NCBI RefSeq assembly: GCF_902506535.1
Contig: NZ_LR733827.1
Location: 1,454,200 to 1,518,199 of the forward strand
Direction of reading: 5' to 3'
Source of the DNA: Pseudomonas sp. 8Z
GTDB taxonomy: Bacteria; Pseudomonadota; Gammaproteobacteria; Pseudomonadales; Pseudomonadaceae
DNA length: 64,000 nt
Under the pieces are notes generated by a model, which was given only the letters and a program-made list of their open reading frames with translations, was not told where the DNA came from and ran no database searches. Of this stretch, positions 6,209 to 13,804 are shown piece by piece. The translations under genes were made by a program, and so were the position numbers. The first letter of the stretch is position 1. Every line of letters starts with the position of its first letter.

Positions 6209-7135
6209 ATGGATCTCGACCTGTTAAGCAATATCCTCTACGCCATGGCCCGCACCGGCACCCCGCTGTTGCTGGTGGCCCTGGGCGAGCTGGTGTGCGA
6301 GAAGAGCGGCGTACTCAACCTCGGCCAGGAAGGCATGATGCTGTTCGGCGCGGTGATCGGTTTTATCGTCGCCTTCAGCACCGGCAGCCTGTGGCTGGGC
6401 GTGCTGCTGGCGATTGCCGCCGGCATGCTGCTGTCGCTGTTGTTCGCCGCCGTGGCGCTGGGCTTCAATGCCAATCAGGTGGCCACCGGCCTGGCGCTGA
6501 CCATCTTCGGCGTGGGTTTGTCCACCTTCGTCGGCGCCGCCTGGGTCGGCAAGCCGCTGACCGGCTTCGAGCCCATCGTCATCCCGCTGCTGTCCGATAT
6601 CCCGCTGATCGGGCGCATGCTGTTCGCCCAGGACGTGCTGATCTACCTGTCTTTCGCCCTGTTCGCCCTGGTGGCCTGGGTGCTGCTGAAAAGCCGCATC
6701 GGCCTGATCATCCAGGCCGTTGGCGAAAACCCGGACGCCGCCAGCGCCATGGGCCTGCCGGTGCTGCGCGTGCGTACCCTGGCGGTGCTGTTCGGCGGCG
6801 CCATGGCCGGTTTGGCGGGCGGATACCTGTCGCTGGCCTATACGCCGATGTGGGCGGAAAACATGACCGCCGGCCGCGGCTGGATCGCCCTGGCGCTGGT
6901 GGTGTTCGCCAGTTGGCGCGTATTCCGTGTGCTGCTCGGTGCCTACCTGTTCGGCCTGGCCAGCATCCTCCACCTGGTGGCGCAGGGCATCGGCCTGTCG
7001 ATCCCCTCCAACCTGCTGGCCATGCTGCCGTATGTAGCCACCATCGTGGTGCTGGTGCTGCTCTCGCGTGATGCGATCAAGACCCGGCTGTATGCGCCGG
7101 TGTCGCTGGGCCAGCCGTGGCAGCCGGGGCATTGA
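6209..7135 (+). CDS. ABC transporter permease 2, nucleoside/purine uptake
   Basis: A 308-residue permease of the BPD_transp_2 family, smaller than its partner. The N-terminal region contains GTPLLLVALGELVCEKSGVLNLGQEGMML, interrupted by no charges beyond the family loop; the LNLGQEGMM box is diagnostic for the second permease of BMP-type importers. About eight to nine hydrophobic helices follow. AAGGA at 6199-6203 precedes ATG 6209 at good spacing. The 93-base gap from the first permease contains a degenerate REP. The gene ends shortly before the REP pair that borders the RAYT unit, which probably separates this transport operon from the deaminase gene. Confidence 0.9.
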   Translation: MDLDLLSNILYAMARTGTPLLLVALGELVCEKSGVLNLGQEGMMLFGAVIGFIVAFSTGSLWLGVLLAIAAGMLLSLLFAAVALGFNANQVATGLALTIFGVGLSTFVGAAWVGKPLTGFEPIVIPLLSDIPLIGRMLFAQDVLIYLSFALFALVAWVLLKSRIGLIIQAVGENPDAASAMGLPVLRVRTLAVLFGGAMAGLAGGYLSLAYTPMWAENMTAGRGWIALALVVFASWRVFRVLLGAYLFGLASILHLVAQGIGLSIPSNLLAMLPYVATIVVLVLLSRDAIKTRLYAPVSLGQPWQPGH

Positions 7136-7152
7136 GGCTTAGCAGTTAATTA

Positions 7153-7229
7153 GTCGCGGCTGAAGCCCCTCCCACAGTGCCACACGCCCCCCGTGGGCGG
7201 GCTTCTGTGGGAGGGGCTTCAGCCGCGAC
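7153..7229. repeat. REP pair 2, left flank of RAYT gene
   Basis: GTCGCGGCTGAAGCCCCTCC at 7153-7172 is followed about 30 bases later by its exact inverse (7210-7229). It lies 50 bases before the RAYT start and is mirrored by the pair at 7741-7815. Confidence 0.9.
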
Positions 7230-7279
7230 AAGCTTTTTTCGGCTATACCTTTGTCACACCCTGATCGGTAGGCAAAGGA

Positions 7280-7729
7280 ATGCCCCACTCATCCAGCTTG
7301 CGTGTCGGCCGTTTCTCGGAGCCGCAGCGTATCTACCTACTCACCGCAACGACAGAAGGCCGTAAAACACTGTTCACGGACTTCGCGCTTGCCCGCCTGG
7401 TCGTTGCCGAACTCAAAGCCACCCAGCAAGACGGCCTTGCTGATTCACTAGCCTGGGTGCTCATGCCGGATCACCTGCACTGGCTGGTCGCCTTGCAACA
7501 AGGCTCGATCAGCAACCTGATGCGGCGCATCAAGGGGCGCAGCGCCAAGCGAATCAACGCGTTGGTCGGCCATCAGGGAAAGCTCTGGCAGGATGGTTTT
7601 CATGACCGTGCGCTGCGCCACGAAGAAGATGTTCTACCTGCCGCGCGTTACATCGTCGCTAATCCCTTGAGGGCAGGTCTGGTCTGCCGGGTTGGCGATT
7701 ATCCATTGTGGGATTCGGTGTGGCTCTGA
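7280..7729 (+). CDS. REP-associated tyrosine transposase (RAYT)
   Basis: A 149-residue Y1 transposase-like protein of the IS200/IS605-related RAYT group. It shows the metal-binding histidine pair in MPDHLHWLV near residue 63 and, near residue 127, the catalytic-tyrosine helix AARYIVANPLRAGLV. RAYTs are domesticated single-strand nucleases that cut and join REP sequences. The gene is bracketed by inverted REP pairs at 7153-7229 and 7741-7815, the standard REPtron layout. Its length is short but complete for the family. AAGGA lies very close to ATG 7280, so the start is not certain. It interrupts a purine transport and salvage block and has no metabolic link to it. Confidence 0.88.
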   Translation: MPHSSSLRVGRFSEPQRIYLLTATTEGRKTLFTDFALARLVVAELKATQQDGLADSLAWVLMPDHLHWLVALQQGSISNLMRRIKGRSAKRINALVGHQGKLWQDGFHDRALRHEEDVLPAARYIVANPLRAGLVCRVGDYPLWDSVWL

Positions 7730-7740
7730 GGTTGGGAGGG

Positions 7741-7815
7741 TCGCGGCTGAAGCCCCTCCCACAAAAGCCGATGCCACGGCGTCACATAACACCGTGGGAG
7801 GGGCTTTAGCCGCGA
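7741..7815. repeat. REP pair 3, right flank of RAYT gene
   Basis: TCGCGGCTGAAGCCCCTCCC at 7741-7760 and its inverse GGGAGGGGCTTTAGCCGCGA at 7796-7815 form a doublet with one mismatch, starting 11 bases after the RAYT stop codon. Together with the pair at 7153 it encloses the RAYT gene. Confidence 0.9.
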
Positions 7816-7944
7816 CAGTTTTATTGCTCCTGATTTCAGAGTCAGCTACCTTCCCCAACACGTCGGACTCCGACGCTCCTGGATCAGCAGACAGGGTCAA
7901 CACTGAGCTGGCTTACCTGACATCAACCTCAGAGGAGCCTGCTC

Positions 7945-9300
7945 ATGGCAGCTACCCGCATCTGGATCAAGAATCCCCTCGCCATCTTCACCGCCAACGA
8001 CCTGGACGCTTGCGGCGGCCTGGTGATCGAGGATGGCCGCATCACCGAAGTGCTCGGTGCCGGCCAGCAACCTGCCGCGCCCTGCCAGCAAGTGTTCGAT
8101 GCCCGCGAGCACGTGGTGATGCCGGGCCTGATCAACACCCATCATCACTTCTACCAGACCCTCACCCGCGCCTGGGCGCCGGTGGTCAACCAGCCGCTGT
8201 TCCCCTGGCTGAAAACGCTTTACCCGGTCTGGGCACGCCTCACCCCCGAAAAACTGGCGCTGGCCAGCAAGGTGGCGCTGGCCGAGCTGCTGCTGTCCGG
8301 CTGCAGCACCGCCGCCGATCACCATTACCTGTTCCCCGGCGGCCTGGAGCATGCCATCGACGTGCAGGTCGAGGCGGTACGCGAGCTGGGCATGCGCGCC
8401 ATGCTCACTCGCGGTTCGATGAGCCTGGGCGAAGCCGACGGCGGCCTGCCGCCGCAGCAAACGGTGCAGCAGGGCGAGGTGATTCTGGCAGACAGCCAGC
8501 GCCTGATCGAGCAGTACCACCAACGCGGCGAAGGCGCGCAGATCCAGATTGCCCTGGCGCCCTGCTCGCCCTTCTCGGTGACGCAGGAAATCATGCGCGC
8601 CAGCGCCGAACTGGCCGAAGCGCTGGACGTGCGCCTGCACACTCACCTGGCCGAAACCCTCGATGAAGAGGACTTCTGCCTGCAGCGCTTTGGCCTACGC
8701 ACCGTGGATTATCTGGACAACGTTGGCTGGCTCGGCCCGCGCACCTGGCTGGCCCATGGCATTCATTTCAACCCCGATGAAATCACCCGCCTGGGCGCTG
8801 CCGGCACCGGCATCTGCCATTGCCCCAGCTCGAACATGCGTCTGGCGTCGGGCATCTGCCCCAGTGTCGAGCTGGAAGCCGCTGGCGCGCCGCTGGGCCT
8901 GGGCGTCGACGGCTCGGCCTCCAACGATGCCTCGAACATGATCCTCGAAGCGCGCCAGGCGCTGTATATCCAGCGCCTGCGCTACGGCGCCGAGGCGATC
9001 ACCCCGCAACGCGTGCTCGGCTGGGCCACGCGGGGTTCGGCGAAGCTGCTGGGGCGCCGCGATATCGGCGAGCTGGCGGTGGGCAAGCAGGCCGACCTGG
9101 CGCTGTTCAAGCTCGATGAGCTGCGTTTCTCCGGCAGCCACGATCCCATCGCCGCGCTGCTGCTGTGCGCTGCCGATCGTGCCGACCGGATGATGATTGG
9201 CGGCACCTGGCGCGTTATCGACGGGCAGATCGAGGGGCTGGATGTGGCAAAGCTGATCGCCGATCACCGTCAGGCGGCGCGTGAGCTGATCGCGGGCTGA
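7945..9300 (+). CDS. 8-oxoguanine deaminase
   Basis: A 451-residue amidohydrolase of the guanine-deaminase-like subgroup. The expected metal site is present: GLINTHHHFYQT near residue 60 (HxH), HTHLAET near 232, WLAHGIHF near 270 and the aspartate in GVDGSASNDAS near 318. The opening resembles characterised 8-oxoguanine deaminases such as PA0142, which convert 8-oxoguanine to urate. AGAGGAG at 7933-7939 precedes ATG 7945. Neighbouring purine importer, oxygenase and adenine deaminase genes support a role in purine salvage or breakdown. Other ring substrates such as guanine or isocytosine-like compounds are possible. Confidence 0.87.
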   Translation: MAATRIWIKNPLAIFTANDLDACGGLVIEDGRITEVLGAGQQPAAPCQQVFDAREHVVMPGLINTHHHFYQTLTRAWAPVVNQPLFPWLKTLYPVWARLTPEKLALASKVALAELLLSGCSTAADHHYLFPGGLEHAIDVQVEAVRELGMRAMLTRGSMSLGEADGGLPPQQTVQQGEVILADSQRLIEQYHQRGEGAQIQIALAPCSPFSVTQEIMRASAELAEALDVRLHTHLAETLDEEDFCLQRFGLRTVDYLDNVGWLGPRTWLAHGIHFNPDEITRLGAAGTGICHCPSSNMRLASGICPSVELEAAGAPLGLGVDGSASNDASNMILEARQALYIQRLRYGAEAITPQRVLGWATRGSAKLLGRRDIGELAVGKQADLALFKLDELRFSGSHDPIAALLLCAADRADRMMIGGTWRVIDGQIEGLDVAKLIADHRQAARELIAG

Positions 9301-9340
9301 CAGCGGTTGAGTGCCCAGGCCACCGCCTGAGTCACAGCTA

Positions 9341-9415
9341 TCGCGGCTAAAGCCCCTCCCACAAAAGCCCATCAACCCGTTGGTGCTGTTCTTGTAGGAG
9401 GGGTTTTAGCCGCGA
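9341..9415. repeat. REP pair 4
   Basis: TCGCGGCTAAAGCCCCTCCC at 9341-9360 and a diverged inverse GAGGGGTTTTAGCCGCGA at 9398-9415 form a doublet. Apart from this pair, the 310 bases between the deaminase and the binding-protein gene (9301-9610) show no gene; a promoter for the downstream gene is likely there but I cannot place it. Confidence 0.85.
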
Positions 9416-9610
9416 CCGTCATCCGCGAGCACCTACGCACCACAACATGGCACGCCACAACACCACGCACCAATCCAGCTCCAGCATCGAGCAAGGCCAC
9501 TGGGCAGAACGGCAGCAGCACGCCTATCTGTCCTGTTGGTCAGCTTTTTGCAGTCATGGGATCAGCCAACCAACAACTACCCCAAACACAAGACTGGAGT
9601 TCCACCGACC

Positions 9611-10693
9611 ATGTTCGAGAAGAGCAAGAAACCGCTGCTGCGCACCCTTGTCGCCGCCCTGGGCTTCGGCGCCATGCTCAGCGCCTCCGCCGCTGATCCG
9701 CTGAAAGTCGGCTTCGTCTACATCGGCCCCATCGGCGATCACGGCTGGACTTATCAGCACGAACAGGGCCGCCAAATGCTGATGAAGGAAATGGGCGACA
9801 AAGTCTCCACCAGCTACGTGGAAAACGTACCCGAAGGCGCCGACGCCGAGCGCGTAATTCGCAACATGGCCAAGGGCGGCTATGACCTGATCTTCACTAC
9901 CTCCTTCGGTTACATGAACCCGACGATCAAGGTGGCCAAGCAGTTCCCCAAGGTGACCTTCGAGCACGCCACCGGCTACAAGCAGGACAAGAACGTCGGC
10001 ACCTACCTGTCGCGTTCCTATGAAGGCCGCTACGTCGGCGGCTTCCTCGCGGCGAAGATGACCAAGACCAAGAAGGTCGGTTACATCGCCTCCTTTCCGA
10101 TCCCCGAGGTGATCCGCGACATCAACGCCATCCAACTGGCGCTGGACAAGTACAACCCCGGCACCGAGATCAAGGTGGTGTGGGTCAACACCTGGTTCGA
10201 TCCGGGCAAGGAATCCGACGCCGCCAACGCGCTGATCGATCAGGGCGTGGACGTAATGTTCCAGCACACCGACAGCCCGGCGCCGATCCAGACCGCCGAG
10301 CGCCGCGGTATCTACGCCGTAGGCTACGCCTCGGACATGGCCCACTTCGGGCCGAAGGCCGTGCTCACCTCCATCGTCAACGACTGGGGCCCGCACTACA
10401 TCAAGTCCACCCAGGCGGTGCTCGACGGCACCTGGAAGCCGCAGGATTTCTGGGGCGGCCTGGCCGAAGACACCATCGAACTGCCGATCAGCGATCTGGT
10501 ACCGGCTGACGTGAAGAGTGAAGCCGAGCAGCTCATCGCCGACATTCGCAGCGGCAAGCTCCACCCCTTCACCGGCCCGATCAAGGATCAGAGCGGCGCG
10601 GTGCGTATCGCCGACGGCGTGAGCGCAACCAACGCCGAGCTGGCTGCGATGAACTACTACGTGGAAAACGTGAAGGCCGAAATGCCGAAGTAA
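9611..10693 (+). CDS. BMP family ABC transporter substrate-binding protein
   Basis: A 360-residue periplasmic binding protein of the basic-membrane-protein (PnrA-like) family, which binds purine nucleosides or bases. A signal peptide covers about residues 1-27 (KKPLLRTLVAALGFGAMLSASA-AD). There is no lipobox cysteine, so it should be soluble in the periplasm. The core opens LKVGFVYIGPIGDHGWTYQHEQGR, the typical BMP start, and contains the GADAERVIRNMA and TTSFGYMNP segments. The frame runs back to 9536, but ATG 9611 gives the signal peptide directly. It is separated from the ATPase and permease genes by the RAYT unit and the deaminase gene, but it should serve the same importer. Confidence 0.9.
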   Translation: MFEKSKKPLLRTLVAALGFGAMLSASAADPLKVGFVYIGPIGDHGWTYQHEQGRQMLMKEMGDKVSTSYVENVPEGADAERVIRNMAKGGYDLIFTTSFGYMNPTIKVAKQFPKVTFEHATGYKQDKNVGTYLSRSYEGRYVGGFLAAKMTKTKKVGYIASFPIPEVIRDINAIQLALDKYNPGTEIKVVWVNTWFDPGKESDAANALIDQGVDVMFQHTDSPAPIQTAERRGIYAVGYASDMAHFGPKAVLTSIVNDWGPHYIKSTQAVLDGTWKPQDFWGGLAEDTIELPISDLVPADVKSEAEQLIADIRSGKLHPFTGPIKDQSGAVRIADGVSATNAELAAMNYYVENVKAEMPK

Positions 10694-10699
10694 ATGGTT

Positions 10700-10746
10700 G
10701 GCGGGTTGCACCCGCCCTACAGCCCGTAGGGCGGGTGCAACCCGCC
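10700..10746. repeat. perfect 21-bp hairpin with five-base loop
   Basis: GGCGGGTTGCACCCGCCCTA at 10700-10719 is repeated in inverse up to 10746 around the loop AGCCC. It lies just after the stop of the binding-protein gene. It may stop transcription or protect the mRNA end, but there is no T run; a second repeat family distinct from the REP units is also possible. Confidence 0.75.
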
Positions 10747-10870
10747 ACCGAGCCAATACCGATGCCGTCCCTGCCATTGGCAGAACCGCATCAAGGGGAC
10801 GTTTCAGCAGAAACGTCCTTTTTCGCTGCCCAGGGTACGAGAAGACTCGCAGCAACACCCCGGAGCTTTT

Positions 10871-11836
10871 ATGAACAGCCTACCCATCATCGATATCGCC
10901 CCGCTCTACAGTAACGACGCTTCGGCCTGGCCCGCCGTAGCCGAGCAGATCGACAACGCCTGCCGCACCTGGGGCTTTTTCTATATCGTCGGCCACCCCA
11001 TCAGTGATGAGCGCATCGATGCCCTGCTCAGCGCCGCGAAAACCTTCTTCGCCCTGCCCACCGAGGAAAAGCTCAAAATCGATATCACCCAGACCGCTCA
11101 CCATCGCGGTTACGGGGCGATTGCCACCGAGCAGCTCGACCCGAGCAAGCCGAGCGACCTGAAGGAAACCTTCGACATGGGTTTCCACATGCCCGCCGAG
11201 CACCCCGAAGTGCTGACCGGCAAACCGTTGCGCGGGCCCAATCGCCACCCGGACATGCTCGGCTGGGCCGCGCTGATGGAGCAGCATTACACCGACATGC
11301 AGGAGCTGGCCAAAACCCTGCTGCGCGCCATGGCCATGGCGCTGGACATCGAGCACGACTTCTTCGACGCACGCTTTCATGAGCCGATCAGCGTGCTGCG
11401 CATGATCCACTATCCGCCGCGCGACACCGCCAGCAGCGCCGAGCAGCAAGGCGCTGGCGCGCACACCGACTACGGCTGCGTCACCCTGCTCTATCAGGAT
11501 CAAGCTGGCGGCCTGCAGGTGCGCGCGCGCAGTGGCGAGTGGATCGACGCGCCACCGATTGCCGGCAGCTTCGTGGTCAACATCGGCGACATGATGGCGC
11601 GCTGGAGCAATGACCGTTACACCTCAACGCCGCACCGCGTGATCAGCCCGCTGGGGGTGGATCGCTACTCCATGCCGTTCTTCGCCGAGCCGCACCCGGA
11701 CACGCTAATCGACTGCCTGCCGAACTGCTCCAGCGCGGATAACCCGGCCAAGTACACACCGGTAACCAGCGCCGAGTACCTGCTGTCGCGCTTCGCCGAC
11801 ACCTATGCCTATCGGCGTGAAGAGGCACAGGGTTGA
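10871..11836 (+). CDS. 2-oxoglutarate/Fe(II)-dependent oxygenase, IPNS-like family
   Basis: A 321-residue non-heme iron oxygenase of the isopenicillin-N-synthase/gibberellin-oxidase type. The N-terminal DIOX_N part opens LPIIDIAPL. The C-terminal jelly roll shows the iron triad His198-x-Asp200 (GAHTDYG) and His255 (STPHRV), with Arg265 in RYS for the co-substrate carboxylate. These residues are all present, so it should be active. Its place between a purine-binding protein and an adenine deaminase, as in PA0146-PA0148, suggests hydroxylation of a purine or related ring; this is inference, since the family has very varied substrates. Confidence 0.85.
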   Translation: MNSLPIIDIAPLYSNDASAWPAVAEQIDNACRTWGFFYIVGHPISDERIDALLSAAKTFFALPTEEKLKIDITQTAHHRGYGAIATEQLDPSKPSDLKETFDMGFHMPAEHPEVLTGKPLRGPNRHPDMLGWAALMEQHYTDMQELAKTLLRAMAMALDIEHDFFDARFHEPISVLRMIHYPPRDTASSAEQQGAGAHTDYGCVTLLYQDQAGGLQVRARSGEWIDAPPIAGSFVVNIGDMMARWSNDRYTSTPHRVISPLGVDRYSMPFFAEPHPDTLIDCLPNCSSADNPAKYTPVTSAEYLLSRFADTYAYRREEAQG

Positions 11837-11843
11837 TTGCCGC

Positions 11844-11928
11844 GTAGGGTGGATGACGCTCTTTTCATCCACCGTTTCAGCATCGGAGCCTGCACATCGG
11901 TGGACATGAAAAGCGCTGTCCACCCTAC
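11844..11928. repeat. long imperfect inverted repeat
   Basis: GTAGGGTGGATGACGCTCTT at 11844-11863 is matched by an inverse arm ending CAGCGCTTTTCATG... toward 11928, so that GTAGGGTGGA/TCCACCCTAC-type ends pair over about 30 bases with a few mismatches around a 24-base loop. It sits between the oxygenase and deaminase genes and resembles dispersed intergenic repeats of Pseudomonas. Confidence 0.65.
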
Positions 11929-12011
11929 ACGGCGGCCACGCTGGCGCAGCACGATCCTGTCCGAGCGGTTAGACTTTGCCGATCTCCAAGCCTGATAACG
12001 AGAACCGAACC

Positions 12012-12959
12012 ATGTCCGAATGGCTCAACGCCTTGCCCAAGGCCGAACTGCACCTGCACCTGGAGGGCTCGCTGGAGCCCGAACTGCTGTTCGCCCTGGC
12101 CGAACGCAACCAGATCGCCCTGCCCTGGAACGACGTCGAAGCGCTGCGCAACGCCTATGCCTTCAACAATCTGCAGGAATTCCTCGACCTTTATTACCAA
12201 GGTGCGGATGTGCTGCGCACCGAGCAGGATTTCTACGACCTGACCTGGGCCTACCTGCAACGCTGCAAGGCGCAGAACGTCATCCATGTCGAGCCCTTCT
12301 TCGACCCACAGACCCACACCGACCGTGGCATTGCCTTCGAAGTGGTGCTGCGCGGCATCCAGCAGGCGCTGCGTGACGGCGAGAAACAACTGGGCATCAG
12401 CCACGGCCTGATCCTCAGCTTCCTGCGTCACCTGCCCGAAGAAGAGGCGTTCAAGACCCTGGAACAGGCCATGCCGTTCCGTGATTCCTTTATCGGCGTC
12501 GGCCTCGACAGCTCGGAAAAGGGCTTCCCGCCTCGCCTGTTCGAGCGCGTGTTCGCCAAGGCGCGCAGCGAAGGCCTGCACGCGGTGGCACATGCCGGCG
12601 AAGAAGGCCCGCCCGAGTACATCTGGGAAGCGCTGGATCTGCTCAAGATCAAGCGCATCGACCACGGTGTGCGCGCCATCGAGGACGAGCGCCTGATGCA
12701 GCGCATCATCGACGAACAGATCCCGCTGACCGTCTGCCCGCTGTCCAACATCAAGCTGTGCGTGTTCGAGCACATGGGCCAGCACAACATCCTCGAAATG
12801 CTCGAACGCGGCGTGAAGGTGACGGTGAACTCGGATGACCCGGCCTACTTCGGCGGCTACGTCGGCGAGAACTTCGAAGCCCTGCACCAGCACCTGGGCA
12901 TGACCGAAGCACAGGCCAAGCGCCTGGCACAGAACAGCCTGGACGCCCGCCTGGTATGA
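12012..12959 (+). CDS. adenine/adenosine deaminase
   Basis: A 315-residue enzyme of the adenosine-deaminase superfamily. The zinc ligands are visible: His14 and His16 in ELHLHLEGS, HAGEEGPP near residue 197 with the catalytic Glu, and the Asp pair in SDDPAYFGG near 278. The same family member in P. aeruginosa, PA0148, is known to act on adenine rather than adenosine, and the SDDPAYF form here fits that group. Adenine deamination gives hypoxanthine and ammonia. It is the last gene of the purine block and follows the 2-oxoglutarate oxygenase. The ATG at 12012 has AGAACC upstream, a weak ribosome site. I prefer adenine as substrate but sequence alone does not settle it. Confidence 0.9.
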   Translation: MSEWLNALPKAELHLHLEGSLEPELLFALAERNQIALPWNDVEALRNAYAFNNLQEFLDLYYQGADVLRTEQDFYDLTWAYLQRCKAQNVIHVEPFFDPQTHTDRGIAFEVVLRGIQQALRDGEKQLGISHGLILSFLRHLPEEEAFKTLEQAMPFRDSFIGVGLDSSEKGFPPRLFERVFAKARSEGLHAVAHAGEEGPPEYIWEALDLLKIKRIDHGVRAIEDERLMQRIIDEQIPLTVCPLSNIKLCVFEHMGQHNILEMLERGVKVTVNSDDPAYFGGYVGENFEALHQHLGMTEAQAKRLAQNSLDARLV

Positions 12960-13057
12960 CCCTGCAATCATTCCGGTAATTACAGGCGCGCAAGGCGGTG
13001 GCACAATACTGGCTAGGAATACGAAATAACCGTTACCTGCCACCGCCGAGCTGCTGC

Positions 13058-13804
13058 ATGTACTCAGCCTTCTTACGCCGCACCCTCTTCTGCTTATTTC
13101 TACTGCCTTGGCCACTGTATGGCTCTGAGCCACTGCGCATCGTGACCGAAGAGCTACCGCCCTACAGCATGACCGTCAACGGCAAGCTAGGCGGCATGGC
13201 GACCGAATTGGTGCAAGCCGTGCTCGATGAAATCGGCGAGAGCACCCACATTCAGGTGATGCCCTGGGCGCGTGCCTATGACACCGCGCTCAACGGCCAC
13301 AACGTGCTGATCTACTCCATCGCCCGCACGCCAGCGCGCGAAGCCCTGTTCACCTGGGTAGAACCCATCGCGGCAGGCAACTGGAAGCTTTACAGCCTCA
13401 ATCCGAACCTGCGCCTGAACAGCCTTGACGAGGCGCGCCACTACCAGATCGCCACGGTCAAGGACGATGTCGCCGAACAGTTCCTGCTTGATCACGGCTT
13501 CGAAATCGGCAAGAACCTGCAGTCGAGCAACCGCTACGACCTCAACTACGAAAAACTGCTCATGGGCCGGGTCGATCTATGGATCGTCAATGAAACCAAC
13601 GCCAACTATATCGTCCGACAAGTGGGGCAGAATCCCGCGCAGACACTATACCCAGTGCTTGACCTCGATAACCTCGGGGGCAGCGGACTGAACATGGCCT
13701 TCAGCCGCAATACCAGCGCCGAGACCATCTCGCGCTTCCGCCAAGGCCTGGAAAAGGCTCGTGCCAACGGCAAACTTCAAGCGATCTACGCAAAATGGCA
13801 ATAA
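13058..13804 (+). CDS. periplasmic solute-binding protein (SBP_bac_3 type), upstream of diguanylate cyclase
   Basis: A 248-residue exported binding protein of the amino-acid-type extracellular solute-binding family. The signal peptide is FLRRTLFCLFLLPWPLYG, and the mature part opens EPLRIVTEELPPYSM. It contains the MPWARAYDTAL and IYSIARTPAREALFTW motifs common to orphan Pseudomonas binding proteins without an ABC transporter. The frame could begin at 12998, but ATG 13058 places the signal peptide at the N-terminus. Its last ten bases overlap the start of the diguanylate cyclase gene, so translation is probably coupled. No permease or ATPase is nearby, and a sensory role for the cyclase is the simplest explanation. 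Confidence 0.85.
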   Translation: MYSAFLRRTLFCLFLLPWPLYGSEPLRIVTEELPPYSMTVNGKLGGMATELVQAVLDEIGESTHIQVMPWARAYDTALNGHNVLIYSIARTPAREALFTWVEPIAAGNWKLYSLNPNLRLNSLDEARHYQIATVKDDVAEQFLLDHGFEIGKNLQSSNRYDLNYEKLLMGRVDLWIVNETNANYIVRQVGQNPAQTLYPVLDLDNLGGSGLNMAFSRNTSAETISRFRQGLEKARANGKLQAIYAKWQ

